Part shown: positions 45,989 through 55,980 of the stretch, piece after piece | How the letters are laid out: every line of letters begins with the position of its first letter | How positions within the stretch are numbered: the first letter of the stretch is position 1 | From: Neisseriaceae bacterium | GTDB taxonomy: Bacteria > Pseudomonadota > Gammaproteobacteria > Burkholderiales > Neisseriaceae | Direction: 5' to 3' | NCBI GenBank assembly: GCA_017991555.1 | Contig: JAGOQM010000002.1 | Span: forward strand, 248,001 to 312,000 | DNA: 64,000 bases | Program-made: the position numbers and the translations under genes | The notes under the pieces: model-generated | The model's input: the letters and a program-made list of their open reading frames with translations, nothing else | The model's database searches: none | What the model was told of the DNA's origin: nothing

Positions 45989-48016
45989 ATGCGATTCATC
46001 CAATTTAAACGCCTGCTGGCTATTTTTATGCTTCCCTGGGCTTTAGCCATCCTGATTCAATCAGCTGGCCGGGCATTTCTATTGGTGCTTCACAGTGGCA
46101 ACCTGACCCTAGCCGAACACGGCCAAGACCTCGTGAATATGTTCAGCGTTGGGCTGCGCTTCGACATTCGCATGGCCACCATTGTTTTTGGCGGCCTATT
46201 TTTGGCCGCCACCCTCAGCCTGATTCATGGCAAGCTGCATCATTACTGGCTCAAAACACTGCCCTGGCTCAACGCCCTAATGCTGTGCCTGTTCACGGTT
46301 TTAACCGTGACCAACATCTTTTACTATGCCACCTATGACCGTCACATTGACCTGTTTATTTTCGGCATTTTCGAAGACGACACTAAAGCCATTTTACAAA
46401 CCTTGTGGAGCGATTACCCAATCGTGCGCGGCCTGCTCGGCCTTGCCCTCTTCGCCTACCTAGCCCACTGGCTTAACCGGCGCTGGCAACAGGGCGTGTT
46501 GCAACGCTTTAACCAGCGCAACACCCTTTACCTCCAGCTGCCGCTGGTCTTGCTGACGCTGTTGCTGATCACCATTGGCGCCCGCGGCTCAGTAACCACC
46601 TTCCCTTTACGCCATGCCGACGCGCAAATCTCGGGCATTAAAATCATCAACGACTTCACCCCCAACGCCGTCATCGCCATGAGCTGGGCGCATAAAGACT
46701 ACAAAAACAACAGCACCTTTCCCGCCGCCAGCGATGAAGACGGCCAAGCCCTATTAAGCGAATTTTTTGGCCGCCCAACGCCCGCAGGCCTAGAACCGTT
46801 CCAAGCCAGCACGCCCCGTAATCCGCACGCCAAAAACAACCCACCCAACGTGGTGCTGGCCGTCATGGAAAGCTTTGGCACCCACCTATTGCAATACGAC
46901 CATCCCGAACGTGACCTGTACGGCGCCCTGCGCCCACACTGGCAGCAAGACTGGCACTTCGAACGCTTCGTTTCAGAAGGCGATGGCACCATTGATTCCC
47001 TCAACCGCTTCTTTGTGCGTAGCCCCATGGCCAACATCAGCCAGTCCTCGGCCCAAAAACAGGCCTTTGCCAGTAACCTATTCCAACCCTATATTGACCA
47101 AGGCTACCGCATTGTCTACATCACCCCGGGCAACGGCGCCTGGCGTAACCTAAACCAGTTCCTACCCAATTTAGGCGTTGCCGAATTCATCGAGCAAAGC
47201 ACCTTAAAACAGTATTACCCAGAAGCCGAAGTCGGCCCCTGGGGCGTGCCGGATGAATACATGTTCCGCTTCGCCGAACAACGCCTGGCTCAGGCCGAGC
47301 GGGAAGGCCAGCCCGTCTTCATCATGATGATGTCGGTGTCTCACCATCCGCCCTATCGCCTGCCCAAGCATCAGGCCCGGCATAACTTTGACATCAGCGC
47401 CGACGAACGCACACGCCTAAGCAATCTGGCCCAAGGCAAAGAGTTGGTGGAGGTATTCAACACCTTCCGCTACGCCAACGATCAGCTAGGCCAGTTTATT
47501 GACTGGGTTAAGGCGCAGGCCCACCTCAGCCAAAACACTATTTTGGCGGCCACAGGCGACCACAATATTCGCGGCATTAACTACCCTGCAGCAGAGGAAG
47601 TGGCCCTCCACCATGCGGTGCCGTTTTATTTATACGTACCCGAAGCCTACCGCGCCGGCACCCAGTACGACCCTCGCCGCGTGGGCAGCCATAAGGACAT
47701 CATGCCCACCCTGTACGCGTTAAGCCTGTCCGACACGCCATTTTATCGCACCGGCTGCAACCTAGTGGCCAGCAACCCTAGTCCAACCTGGTGCCAGATG
47801 GGTTACAACCCCTACGTATTCCTAACTCCTGAGGGCGCCTACAACACCAGCACCAATAGCTTTAGGACCTGGCTCACACCACAGGGCTTAGCTTTGGCCA
47901 CAGAGGCCAGCCAGCCCAGCGCGCAAACACAGGCCCAAATCCAACGCTGGCAAGCGTTTACGCCATTGCTCGCCTGGCAGCTTAATCGACAAATTCAAGA
48001 CGCCAAAGCCCCATAG
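45989..48016 (+). CDS. LtaS-like sulfatase-fold membrane enzyme
   Basis: 675 aa. About five N-terminal membrane helices (to about residue 210) precede a periplasmic alkaline-phosphatase/sulfatase domain. Seen in it: NVVLAVMESFGTH (metal Glu), EGDGTIDSL with a threonine in the nucleophile position, and GDHNIRG (metal Asp/His). LtaS-type enzymes transfer glycerol-phosphate or similar groups to envelope polymers; in Gram-negatives the related enzymes modify glucans or lipids. Exact substrate unknown. The ATG at 45989 has a weak ribosome site; a TTG at 45950 is in frame. Confidence 0.82.
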   Translation: MRFIQFKRLLAIFMLPWALAILIQSAGRAFLLVLHSGNLTLAEHGQDLVNMFSVGLRFDIRMATIVFGGLFLAATLSLIHGKLHHYWLKTLPWLNALMLCLFTVLTVTNIFYYATYDRHIDLFIFGIFEDDTKAILQTLWSDYPIVRGLLGLALFAYLAHWLNRRWQQGVLQRFNQRNTLYLQLPLVLLTLLLITIGARGSVTTFPLRHADAQISGIKIINDFTPNAVIAMSWAHKDYKNNSTFPAASDEDGQALLSEFFGRPTPAGLEPFQASTPRNPHAKNNPPNVVLAVMESFGTHLLQYDHPERDLYGALRPHWQQDWHFERFVSEGDGTIDSLNRFFVRSPMANISQSSAQKQAFASNLFQPYIDQGYRIVYITPGNGAWRNLNQFLPNLGVAEFIEQSTLKQYYPEAEVGPWGVPDEYMFRFAEQRLAQAEREGQPVFIMMMSVSHHPPYRLPKHQARHNFDISADERTRLSNLAQGKELVEVFNTFRYANDQLGQFIDWVKAQAHLSQNTILAATGDHNIRGINYPAAEEVALHHAVPFYLYVPEAYRAGTQYDPRRVGSHKDIMPTLYALSLSDTPFYRTGCNLVASNPSPTWCQMGYNPYVFLTPEGAYNTSTNSFRTWLTPQGLALATEASQPSAQTQAQIQRWQAFTPLLAWQLNRQIQDAKAP

Positions 48017-48030
48017 GCCGAAGCCACACA

Positions 48031-48067
48031 AAAAAGCCGTTGCTCTGATGAAGAGCAACGGCTTTTT
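48031..48067. terminator. Bidirectional terminator between convergent genes
   Basis: Stem AAAAAGCCGTTGCTCT / AGAGCAACGGCTTTTT with a 5-nt loop, between the LtaS-like gene and ruvX. Confidence 0.9.
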
Positions 48068-48084
48068 CTGATGAACGCAGCGGC

Positions 48085-48531
48085 CTAGGGCAACAGGTCG
48101 ACGTAACCCGATTCAAAAAACGTCGTCAAAATGGCCTGAGCCGCCACCTGATCCAAAAATGGCTTTTGCTTCTTGCCATAAACCTGCGCTTCTTTAAGCA
48201 GGCTTTCCGCCACCACCGACGACAGCCGCTCATCCACCAGATACACAGGCAAACGAAAGCGGCCGTTCAGGCGCTGCGCAAAGCGGCGACACACCGCCGT
48301 CATGTCATGAGGCGTGCCGTCTACATGCGTCGGCAAGCCCACCACCAGCTGCTTCGGCTGCCATTCCTTCAACAGCGCTTCTACTTTGGCAAACTTTTTG
48401 TCATTCTCAACTTCGGCAATCGTGACAATGGGGTGGGCAATGCCCAGCAACGCATCGCCTTCGGCCACGCCAATGCGCGCCTCGCCGTAATCAAAACCCA
48501 GCGTCGTGCCCTGCGGTATCGAATTAAGCAT
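48085..48531 (-). CDS. ruvX: Holliday junction resolvase-like RuvX (YqgF)
   Basis: 148 aa RNase H-fold nuclease of the YqgF family, implicated in 16S rRNA 5' processing. Catalytic-type residues in [12 protein letters not shown] (Asp near 14), VDERLSS and [11 protein letters not shown]. Its start overlaps the end of yqgE by 8 bases; the pair yqgE-ruvX is widely conserved. Confidence 0.94.
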   Translation of the reverse strand: MLNSIPQGTTLGFDYGEARIGVAEGDALLGIAHPIVTIAEVENDKKFAKVEALLKEWQPKQLVVGLPTHVDGTPHDMTAVCRRFAQRLNGRFRLPVYLVDERLSSVVAESLLKEAQVYGKKQKPFLDQVAAQAILTTFFESGYVDLLP

Positions 48532-49090
48532 GCCCCACCCCCGACATTAGCTTGGCGTGATCCAGCCCCATGATGCCCAAAGCCGCCAGGTAGCGTTCTT
48601 CACTAGGCAAATCAAACATAATGTGTTTGTCAGCCGGCATAATAAGCCAATCATTATTGGCCAACTCTTCTTCCAATTGCCCCCCTTGCCAGCCAGAATA
48701 ACCCAAGGTTGCCAGCATTTTCATCCCCGGCTCGGCCTCGTCGAAGCGGGTCAAAATGTCTTTTGACGTCGTCAACGCAATGTCGTCGCTCACCAGCAAG
48801 CTGGTTTGCCAATTACCGACGGGGGTGTGTAACAAAAAACCACGGTCTGGATGCAAAGGCCCACCAAAATAAGCCAGATCGCTTTGAAACTGAGTGGGCG
48901 TTGAGGTTTTTACCTGATCGAACAGTTGCGTCAACATAATAGGAGAAGGCTTGTTGATCAATAGGCCCATTGCCCCTTGATCGCTGTGCTCGCACAAATA
49001 AACCACGCTGTCTTTAAAAAACAGGTCAGTCATTGAGGGCATGGCCACCAGAAAGTGATTGGCCAAGGTGGTAATGTCAATTGTATTCAT
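48524..49090 (-). CDS. yqgE: YqgE/AlgH family protein
   Basis: 188 aa (family 185-190). Starts with the usual [27 protein letters not shown] and contains NKPSPI and a [20 protein letters not shown] signature. Function is not well defined; in Pseudomonas AlgH affects alginate regulation. Translationally coupled to ruvX. Confidence 0.94.
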   Translation of the reverse strand: MNTIDITTLANHFLVAMPSMTDLFFKDSVVYLCEHSDQGAMGLLINKPSPIMLTQLFDQVKTSTPTQFQSDLAYFGGPLHPDRGFLLHTPVGNWQTSLLVSDDIALTTSKDILTRFDEAEPGMKMLATLGYSGWQGGQLEEELANNDWLIMPADKHIMFDLPSEERYLAALGIMGLDHAKLMSGVGHA

Positions 49091-49332
49091 TAAAGAGATT
49101 CAAGTTATTAAATAGGTAAAAATTACAAATCATTCTAGCATTACTGCCCATAAAAAGCCGCACCCATTCATGGACATCGAATTTAATTACATGAATTTAC
49201 GCAGGCAGTGCCCTCGATAGGGGTTCAATCATTGAGTTTTACCCCTAAAAAACACTATAATGGGTCTGCAGTCTTTGGCTGCCAAATAATGATGAACAAG
49301 CCTTAACCCCACACAACTCAGAAAGTAGATCC

Positions 49333-50850
49333 GTGCAACTTACAAAACCTGTTATTTTATTGATTTTAGATGGTGTCGGCCACCGCGAAGAAGGTGAAGA
49401 CAATGCGTTTTTACACGCCCAAACCCCTCATTTAGATGACCTTAAAAAACGCTTTGCCTACGGCACGATTGACGCTTCTGAACGCATGGTGGGCTTACCG
49501 CGCGGCCAATTTGGCAACTCCGAAGTCGGCCACTTAAACATCGGCGCTGGCCGTGTGGTCGAACAAGACATCACCAAGATTGACGTCGCCATCGAAACCA
49601 AACAGCTGGCCCAAAACCCAGCGCTGCTAGAAACCTTCAAACAGGCCCAAGGGCATCAACTGCATTTATTGGGCCTGTTTTCTGATGGTGGCGTCCACAG
49701 CCACATCAACCACTTTTTCGCCACCCTAGACGCCGCCCTTGCCTTTGGCCTAGAGCGCATTGTGGTGCACCCATTCCTAGACGGCCGCGATACCCCGCCG
49801 CAAAGCGCCCAGCCCTACCTAGAAAAGCTGGAAGCCTATTGCCAAACCCACCCTCAGGTCTGCATTGGCAGCGTGGTGGGCCGCTTCTTTGCCATGGACC
49901 GCGACAACCGCTGGGAACGCGTACAGGAAGCCTATAACGGCCTGATGGGCCAAGCCCCGTTCCAGGCCGCCAGCGCCACTCAAGCCTTGGCCGACGCCTA
50001 CGCCCGCGGTGAAAACGATGAGTTTGTTCAGGCAACCCTCATCAGCCCCGAAGCGCGCATCCACAACGACGACACCGTGCTGTTCCTAAATTTCCGTGCC
50101 GACCGTGCCCGTGAACTGACCAGTGCGCTGACCAAAGCCGATTTTGATGGCTTCCCGACCACCGGCGTGACCCTCAAACATTTTGCCAGCATCACCAGCT
50201 ACGGCGACCAATACGACAATCCCGTGCTGTTCGCCCCTTCTACTATTGCCAACGGCTTGGGGGAGTATCTGGCGGCACAAGGCCTGACCCAGCTGCGCAT
50301 TGCAGAAACCGAAAAGTACCCACACGTGACCTACTTCTTCAGCGGCGGCCGCGAACAGCCTTACGCCGGCGAAGAGCGCATTTTGGTACCGTCTCCGAAG
50401 GTAAAAACCTACGACATGCAGCCTGAAATGAACGCCCAACAGGTCACCGACCACATTGTGGACGCCATTGAACACCATCGCTTTGACGTCATCATCTGCA
50501 ACTACGCCAACGGCGACATGGTTGGCCACACCGGCGACATGGCGGCCACCATTAAAGCCGTCGAAGCGTTAGACAGCTGCGTGCATCAGGTCGTGACGGC
50601 AGCGCAAAAAGTAGGTGGTGAAGTATTGGTCAGCGCCGACCATGGCAACTGCGAAAACATGTTTGACCACCAGCACGAGCAAGTTCACACCCAGCACACC
50701 ACCAACCCGGTGCCGTTCTTATACGTGGGTCGTCCGGCCAGCATCACCAGCGGCGGCGCCTTAAAAGACATTGCCCCCACCCTATTGGCCATGCTGGGCC
50801 TACCCAAACCCCAAGAAATGACCGGTGAAAGCTTAATTAATTTTAAATGA
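49333..50850 (+). CDS. gpmI: Cofactor-independent phosphoglycerate mutase
   Basis: Glycolysis/gluconeogenesis enzyme converting 3- to 2-phosphoglycerate with Mn2+. 505 aa (family about 510). N-terminal metal Asp in LLILDGVGHRE, catalytic serine 63 in GNSEVGHLNIGAGR, and metal ligands in the C-terminal SADHGNCENM. Starts at a GTG (49333), as the family alignment requires. Its TGA overlaps the start of the envC-like gene by 4 bases. Confidence 0.96.
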   Translation: MQLTKPVILLILDGVGHREEGEDNAFLHAQTPHLDDLKKRFAYGTIDASERMVGLPRGQFGNSEVGHLNIGAGRVVEQDITKIDVAIETKQLAQNPALLETFKQAQGHQLHLLGLFSDGGVHSHINHFFATLDAALAFGLERIVVHPFLDGRDTPPQSAQPYLEKLEAYCQTHPQVCIGSVVGRFFAMDRDNRWERVQEAYNGLMGQAPFQAASATQALADAYARGENDEFVQATLISPEARIHNDDTVLFLNFRADRARELTSALTKADFDGFPTTGVTLKHFASITSYGDQYDNPVLFAPSTIANGLGEYLAAQGLTQLRIAETEKYPHVTYFFSGGREQPYAGEERILVPSPKVKTYDMQPEMNAQQVTDHIVDAIEHHRFDVIICNYANGDMVGHTGDMAATIKAVEALDSCVHQVVTAAQKVGGEVLVSADHGNCENMFDHQHEQVHTQHTTNPVPFLYVGRPASITSGGALKDIAPTLLAMLGLPKPQEMTGESLINFK

Positions 50851-52202
50851 TTAAAATAAAATTATCTTTATCTGTACTCGCATGTTGCGCGGCGCTTGGC
50901 GCCAGCAACGTGCTTTTTGCTGCGCCCGAAGGCAGCCCCGAGGCTTTAAAAGAGACTCAGGCGGCCATCGAGGCAGCGCAAAAGGCCATCATTGAACGGC
51001 AGCAGGCACAAAAAACCATCCAAAAGAGCCTGACCGAAACCGCCGCCCAAATCAAGCAGCATCAGGGTGAGTATGAGCGCCTCAACCAGCAGCACCAGGT
51101 TAAATGGGCTGAAGCCAAAGCCCTACAAGAAGAGCTGAATATTTTAAGGCTCAAGGCACAGGACAACAGCGCCCAGCTGTCGCGGCTGCTTAATGCCTAT
51201 TACAAAAATCGCTATCCAGAGGCCGTCATCCTATTGCTGAACAATGACGACCCCAATAAAAAAGGCCGCAACCTGCGCTACATGCAGTATTTAGTCGATG
51301 CCGACAAAACCATCATTAAAGCGCTGCGCCAACAGCAACAAAAAATTGCGGTACAACAGGCCGAAGTCAACGCCGAGCTCAAAAAGCTAGAAACCTTGGT
51401 CAGCAGTAAAAATAAAGTGCTCGGCAAACTCAAAGAACAGGGCAGCAGCGCCAACAGCGCCAGCCAAAAAATTGACGCCGACATTCAAAGGCAAACCGAC
51501 CGCATCAAAGAACTTCGGGGCGACGAGCGACGCCTCAACAACATCATTACCGCCCTAGCTCAAAAAAGGGCTGCAGAGGCACGCACCAAGGCTTTAGCCG
51601 AACAGGCAGCCAAAAAGGCGGCCGAACAAAAAGCGGCCGAGCAAAAAGCCGCGCAGGCACGCCAGCTGGCCGAAGCACAAAAAAAAGCCGCTGCCAAGAA
51701 ACTGTCGGACGCTTCCACTGTCGAACCTAAACCAATCACCACGGTAAAAGAACCGCCGGTGGTGGTGGCAGAAAAGCCCGTGGTCAAGCCCGCAGAACCC
51801 GCGGTGGCTAAAAAAGATGACTTTAGCCGCAAGCAAGGCCAAATTCAGCTGCCCGTTTCAGGCAAGGTTGCCGGTCGTTACGGCACCGCCAAACCTTCTG
51901 GCGGCTCTTGGAAAGGCATCTTCATCAGCACCGCGCCACAGGGCGTGGCGGTAGTGGCCAGCGGCGAAGTGGCCTATGCGAATGACCTCCAAGGCTATGG
52001 CCAAACCGTGATCGTAGACCATGGCAATAACTACCTCAGCGTCTACACCGGCCTGAGCCAAATTTCGGTCAGCGTCGGCCAACAGCTTAACCAGCGGCAA
52101 CGCATTGGCGTGAGTGGCACCCTCGCCAGCGGCGAAACCGGATTGTATTTTGAAATTAGATACCTCAGCCAGGCCATCAATCCGCTGACCTGGACTAATT
52201 AA
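50847..52202 (+). CDS. envC: EnvC-like murein hydrolase activator (degenerate LytM domain)
   Basis: 451 aa: signal peptide (about 25 residues), long coiled coil (about 35-250), low-complexity Ala/Lys/Glu linker (about 250-310), then a C-terminal M23/LytM domain (about 330-451). The zinc ligands of active LytM enzymes are missing: the usual HxGxD segment reads WKGIFI and the HxH segment near YLSVY is lost, as in EnvC, which activates amidases rather than cutting itself. Coupled to gpmI, followed by ctpA, a common order in betaproteobacteria. Confidence 0.9.
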   Translation: MIKIKLSLSVLACCAALGASNVLFAAPEGSPEALKETQAAIEAAQKAIIERQQAQKTIQKSLTETAAQIKQHQGEYERLNQQHQVKWAEAKALQEELNILRLKAQDNSAQLSRLLNAYYKNRYPEAVILLLNNDDPNKKGRNLRYMQYLVDADKTIIKALRQQQQKIAVQQAEVNAELKKLETLVSSKNKVLGKLKEQGSSANSASQKIDADIQRQTDRIKELRGDERRLNNIITALAQKRAAEARTKALAEQAAKKAAEQKAAEQKAAQARQLAEAQKKAAAKKLSDASTVEPKPITTVKEPPVVVAEKPVVKPAEPAVAKKDDFSRKQGQIQLPVSGKVAGRYGTAKPSGGSWKGIFISTAPQGVAVVASGEVAYANDLQGYGQTVIVDHGNNYLSVYTGLSQISVSVGQQLNQRQRIGVSGTLASGETGLYFEIRYLSQAINPLTWTN

Positions 52203-52306
52203 TTAACGTATTAGCCAAAATTTGTGCCACATAAAGATGCTAGTGGGGTAAACTATCCGCCTCATATACATCTCTTGTACTACTTTATTTTTCCGAAGAG
52301 GAACTT

Positions 52307-53845
52307 ATGTCTTACCCTACTGTTAAAAAAATTGCTTTATATTGCGTGGGTGCCCTGACTGGGATTGGCTTAAGCGTTAGCTTACAAGCCCACGCCAATC
52401 AAGCCAACGACACCAACTTGCCGGTACAAGACCTAAGAACCTTCGCCGAAGTTTACGGCCGCATCAAAGCCGAGTACGTAGAAGAAAAGCCTGACAGCAA
52501 GCTCATTGAAGAGGCCATCAAAGGCATGGCCGCGAGCCTAGACCCCCATTCTGAATACATGGACACCAAGGGCTACCTCGACCTACAGGAAAACACCAGC
52601 GGTGAGTTCGGTGGCTTAGGCCTAGAAGTCGGTGCCGAAAACGGCCTCGTGCGCGTCATTTCGCCAATCGAAGGCGCCCCAGCCGAAAAAGCCGGCATCA
52701 AAAGCGGTGACCTGATTGTCAAAATCGACGACACCAACGTACAAGGCCTAGGCCTGTCCGAAGCGGTGAAGCTGATGCGCGGCAAACCCGGCACCAAGAT
52801 TAAGCTCACCCTGTCGCGCGCCGACAACCAACAGCCGTTGGTGATTGAGCTCACCCGCGCCATCATCAAAACCCAAAGCGTGCGCAGCAAGCTCTTGGAA
52901 TCTGGCTATGGCTACGTGCGCATTGCCCAGTTCCAAGACCCCACCACCGCCAACCTAGTGGCCGCGTTAAATAGCCTGCGTACTGAAAACAAGGGCGCCT
53001 TAAAAGGCTTGGTCTTGGACCTACGTGACGATCCGGGCGGCATTCTAAACGGTGCCGTGGGCGTCTCTGCCGTCTTCTTGCCGCAGGACGCTTTGGTGGT
53101 CAGCACCAAAGGCCGTGGCGAAGAGGTTAAAATGACCCTCAAAGCCCGCCCACAAGACTACCTCAGCCAAGCCTCTCAAAAAGACCCTCTCATTGGCCTA
53201 CCGGCAGAAGCCAAAGACATGCCGATCGTGGTCTTGACCAACTCTGGCACCGCCTCTGCTTCTGAAATTGTGGCCGGCGCCCTACAAGACCATAAGCGAG
53301 CCGTCATCGTCGGCACCCAAAGCTTTGGTAAAGGTTCGGTACAAACCGTGCTGCCGCTAAGCAACGGCGGTGGTTTAAAAATCACCACGGCGCTGTACTA
53401 CACGCCCAACAACCACTCGATCCAAGCGCGCGGCATTGTGCCTGACGTATTGGTGAGAGACAAAGATCGCCTGCTAGAAATGCGTGAGGCAGACTTAACC
53501 GGCCACATTTCCAACCCTAACGGCGACACCGAAGTGAAAGGCAAACTGTCTTTAAACGATGAAGAGCGCGCCGAGTTAGAGAAGAAAAAAGCCGACTTTG
53601 AAGCCGCTGCGAAAAAAGCAGAAGAAGACAAAAAGGCCGAAAAAGCCGAGAAAGAGGCCAAGCCAAGCGCCAAAGCCCCTGACGTTGATCCGCGCGACCC
53701 TAACCCCAGCAAGGACGCTCAGCTGGCCCGCGCCATCGAACTGATCAAGGATCCAGCCCAGTGGCAAAAATCGATTGGCCTAGCGGTCAACAAGCCTGGC
53801 AAAGACGACCTTGAAAAAGAGAAAAAAGAGAAGGCCAAGAAGTAA
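52307..53845 (+). CDS. ctpA: C-terminal processing peptidase (S41, CtpA type)
   Basis: 512-aa periplasmic serine protease. Signal peptide to about residue 30, PDZ domain around 95-175 (EFGGLGLEVGAENGLVRVISPIEGAPAEKAGI), then the S41 core with catalytic serine in GTASASEIVAGAL and lysine in SFGKGSVQT. A charged Lys/Glu-rich tail (about 420-512) is longer than usual. A clear AGAGGAA ribosome site precedes the ATG. Confidence 0.94.
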   Translation: MSYPTVKKIALYCVGALTGIGLSVSLQAHANQANDTNLPVQDLRTFAEVYGRIKAEYVEEKPDSKLIEEAIKGMAASLDPHSEYMDTKGYLDLQENTSGEFGGLGLEVGAENGLVRVISPIEGAPAEKAGIKSGDLIVKIDDTNVQGLGLSEAVKLMRGKPGTKIKLTLSRADNQQPLVIELTRAIIKTQSVRSKLLESGYGYVRIAQFQDPTTANLVAALNSLRTENKGALKGLVLDLRDDPGGILNGAVGVSAVFLPQDALVVSTKGRGEEVKMTLKARPQDYLSQASQKDPLIGLPAEAKDMPIVVLTNSGTASASEIVAGALQDHKRAVIVGTQSFGKGSVQTVLPLSNGGGLKITTALYYTPNNHSIQARGIVPDVLVRDKDRLLEMREADLTGHISNPNGDTEVKGKLSLNDEERAELEKKKADFEAAAKKAEEDKKAEKAEKEAKPSAKAPDVDPRDPNPSKDAQLARAIELIKDPAQWQKSIGLAVNKPGKDDLEKEKKEKAKK

Positions 53846-53868
53846 GCCCCTCTTTGAACCCAAACCAA

Positions 53869-53899
53869 ACGCCCCTAGCGACAGCAGGGGCGTTTTTTT
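53869..53899 (+). terminator. Terminator of ctpA
   Basis: 8-bp stem ACGCCCCT / AGGGGCGT followed by seven T residues. Confidence 0.85.
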
Positions 53900-53924
53900 G
53901 AGCCCAAATCGGTTCTGCGCCCAT

Positions 53925-53953
53925 AAAAAATGCCCAAGCAACTTGCTTGGGCA
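53925..53953 (-). terminator. Terminator of the ptsN-to-ylqF gene group
   Basis: Stem TGCCCAAGCA / TGCTTGGGCA; on the minus strand followed by six T residues, 25 bases after the ylqF stop. Confidence 0.85.
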
Positions 53954-53977
53954 TGCCAACCAGCACCAAAGAGCGCC

Positions 53978-54898
53978 CTAGCGCGCTGCTTTCTTGGCCG
54001 CACGTTCTTCGCGCAGCAAAGCTTCTTTCTCTCTGGCCACCGCCAGCCAGCGCGTCCACTCTTCCGGCGTTTCTAAGGTCACGCGCCCCATGAGGCCGGC
54101 ACGATAGTCCGTCAAAATAATTTCGGCCACCTTTTGATAATCCACTCGACCACCGCCCAGCAAGGCACCGCGCTTGCGCGCAATGGCATCAAACCAATCG
54201 TTATCGTGCCAGTCGGCGTACTCTTCTGGCGTCACATCCAGCTTAAAGCGCGCCACAATTTGCTCAGGGTAGTTTTGACGCAGATAATCCAACAGTTCTA
54301 GCGACACCTCTTCCTCATCCAAAGCGTTCCGGCCCACGGCGCCGCTGGCGGCTAGGTTATAGCCCCCTTCTTCGACAATAATCTTCGGCCACAGCATGCC
54401 GGGCGTATCAAACAGCCAAAAGTCATCGGCCAGGAAAATACGCTGCTCTTGCTTGGTGATGCCCGGTTCGTTACCCGTTTTGGCACTGCGCTTGCCCATC
54501 ATGCTGTTGATCAGGGTCGACTTGCCCACGTTGGGAATCCCACAAATCAACACCCTGATTGGGCGATCAATCCCGCCACGGTTGGGCACTAGGTCACGAC
54601 AGGCCTTAATCAGCTTTTGAGTGGCCTTTTCTGAAGCGTCCAAAGCAATCGCTTGGGTTTTACTTTGGCCTTTGTAATACGCCAGCCAGGCTTCTGTCCT
54701 GCTGGGGTCGGCCAGGTCTTGCTTGTTTAAAATTTTCAGCTTAGGGCGGCGCTCAGACAGGCTTTCCAACAACGGATTAGCGCTTGAGCCAGGCAAACGG
54801 GCATCCAACACCTCAATCACCACGTCCGTCGTTTTCATCCGCTCTGTAATGGCTTTTTTTGCCTTATGCATGTGCCCGGGATACCATTGTATTGCCAT
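53978..54898 (-). CDS. ylqF: Ribosome biogenesis GTPase YlqF/RbgA
   Basis: 306-aa circularly permuted GTPase that helps late 50S assembly. Starts with MAIQWYPGHMHKAKK, a family hallmark. The G4 motif NKQDL (about 58-62) comes before the P-loop GIPNVGKSTLIN (about 119-130) and DTPG, the expected permuted order. Runs in the same direction as, and close to, the DUF3820 gene upstream. Confidence 0.93.
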   Translation of the reverse strand: MAIQWYPGHMHKAKKAITERMKTTDVVIEVLDARLPGSSANPLLESLSERRPKLKILNKQDLADPSRTEAWLAYYKGQSKTQAIALDASEKATQKLIKACRDLVPNRGGIDRPIRVLICGIPNVGKSTLINSMMGKRSAKTGNEPGITKQEQRIFLADDFWLFDTPGMLWPKIIVEEGGYNLAASGAVGRNALDEEEVSLELLDYLRQNYPEQIVARFKLDVTPEEYADWHDNDWFDAIARKRGALLGGGRVDYQKVAEIILTDYRAGLMGRVTLETPEEWTRWLAVAREKEALLREERAAKKAAR

Positions 54899-54899
54899 A

Positions 54900-55115
54900 T
54901 TAACTCTGCTCTCTTAACGGTTTGAGTAACGCCATCAAACCGTTTATTTGTATTTCATTTAATAATAAGATTAACCCGCCCAACTGCCCTTCGGGCAAGG
55001 CGGATCTGACCATAAAGGCCACATAATGCTCTGGTAGATCACACAGCAGTAAGCCACTGTATTTGCCATAGGGCATCTTCCAGCGCACCAGCTTTAACAA
55101 GTCGGCGCGTTCCAT
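54900..55115 (-). CDS. DUF3820 small protein
   Basis: 71 aa. The pattern KMPYGKYSGLLLCDLPEHYVAF and ALPEGQLGGLILLLNEIQINGL is that of DUF3820 proteins, found in many proteobacteria; function unclear. Lies 10 bases after rapZ and directly before ylqF. Confidence 0.88.
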   Translation of the reverse strand: MERADLLKLVRWKMPYGKYSGLLLCDLPEHYVAFMVRSALPEGQLGGLILLLNEIQINGLMALLKPLREQS

Positions 55116-55125
55116 CTCATACTCC

Positions 55126-55980
55126 TTAACCCTGACGCTCGTGGTTCAGCTGGCGGTGACGCACCTGCGCCGACACGTCGGCAAACCGTTTTTTCAACTG
55201 TTCGCTGATGAACACCGAACGGTGTTTGCCACCGGTACAGCCAATGCCAACGGTCACGTAGCTGCGGTTTTCTGACTGCATGCTGGGCAACCATTTACGA
55301 ATAAAGGCCTCCACGTCATCAATCATCGTCCACACCGCCTGCTTGTCTTGGAAATAATCAATGATCTGGGCATCCAAGCCATTAAATTCGCGAATGTCGC
55401 GCTCGTAGTGAGGATTGGGCAAACTGCGCATGTCAAACACGAAGTCGGCGTTCAACGGCAAGCCATATTTAAACCCAAACGATTCAAACACTAAGTGGAT
55501 AATGGTGTGCTCTTTTAGCACCCACTCTGTCACGAAGTGCTTTAGCAACGGCGTGCTCATGGTACTGGTGTCGATGCGATGGGCCTGATTACGCACTTCG
55601 GCCATTGCCTCTACTTCCATGTCGATCGCCTCAGCCAAGGTTCTGTCGGCCCGCGCCAAAGGGTGACGACGACGGGTTTCAGAGAACCGCTGCACCAAAA
55701 TTTCTTTGCTGGCTTCTAAAAACAGTAGGTCAACCACCACGCCCTTGGCCTTAAGGTTGCTAATGGTTTCGGGCAAACATTCAAAAGAATGCCCAGAGCG
55801 CGTGTCCACGCTGATGGCCAAACGGTTTGCCCCACTTTGTTGGTGCAGGCTAATTAAGTCGCCCACCATGCTTAGGGGTAAATTATCGACACAAAAAAAG
55901 CCTAAGTCTTCCAACAACTTAAGCACCACAGACTTACCCGACCCAGACAAACCACTAACTAAAACCAGCCTCATCATCAT
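55126..55980 (-). CDS. rapZ: RNase adapter protein RapZ
   Basis: Nucleotide-binding regulator; in E. coli it guides RNase E to the GlmZ small RNA to control glucosamine-6-phosphate synthesis. About 284 aa. Walker A GLSGSGKS near the N-terminus and the C-terminal [11 protein letters not shown]. Three ATGs in a row (55980, 55977, 55974) are possible starts; the ribosome-site-like GAAAGTG lies before the first. It overlaps the hprK end by about 26 bases. Confidence 0.93.
   Translation of the reverse strand: MMMRLVLVSGLSGSGKSVVLKLLEDLGFFCVDNLPLSMVGDLISLHQQSGANRLAISVDTRSGHSFECLPETISNLKAKGVVVDLLFLEASKEILVQRFSETRRRHPLARADRTLAEAIDMEVEAMAEVRNQAHRIDTSTMSTPLLKHFVTEWVLKEHTIIHLVFESFGFKYGLPLNADFVFDMRSLPNPHYERDIREFNGLDAQIIDYFQDKQAVWTMIDDVEAFIRKWLPSMQSENRSYVTVGIGCTGGKHRSVFISEQLKKRFADVSAQVRHRQLNHERQG

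Noticed and set aside
50847..52202. Inactivating mutations in a LytM endopeptidase
   Set aside because: Loss of zinc ligands is normal for EnvC-type activators, so this is not a pseudogene.
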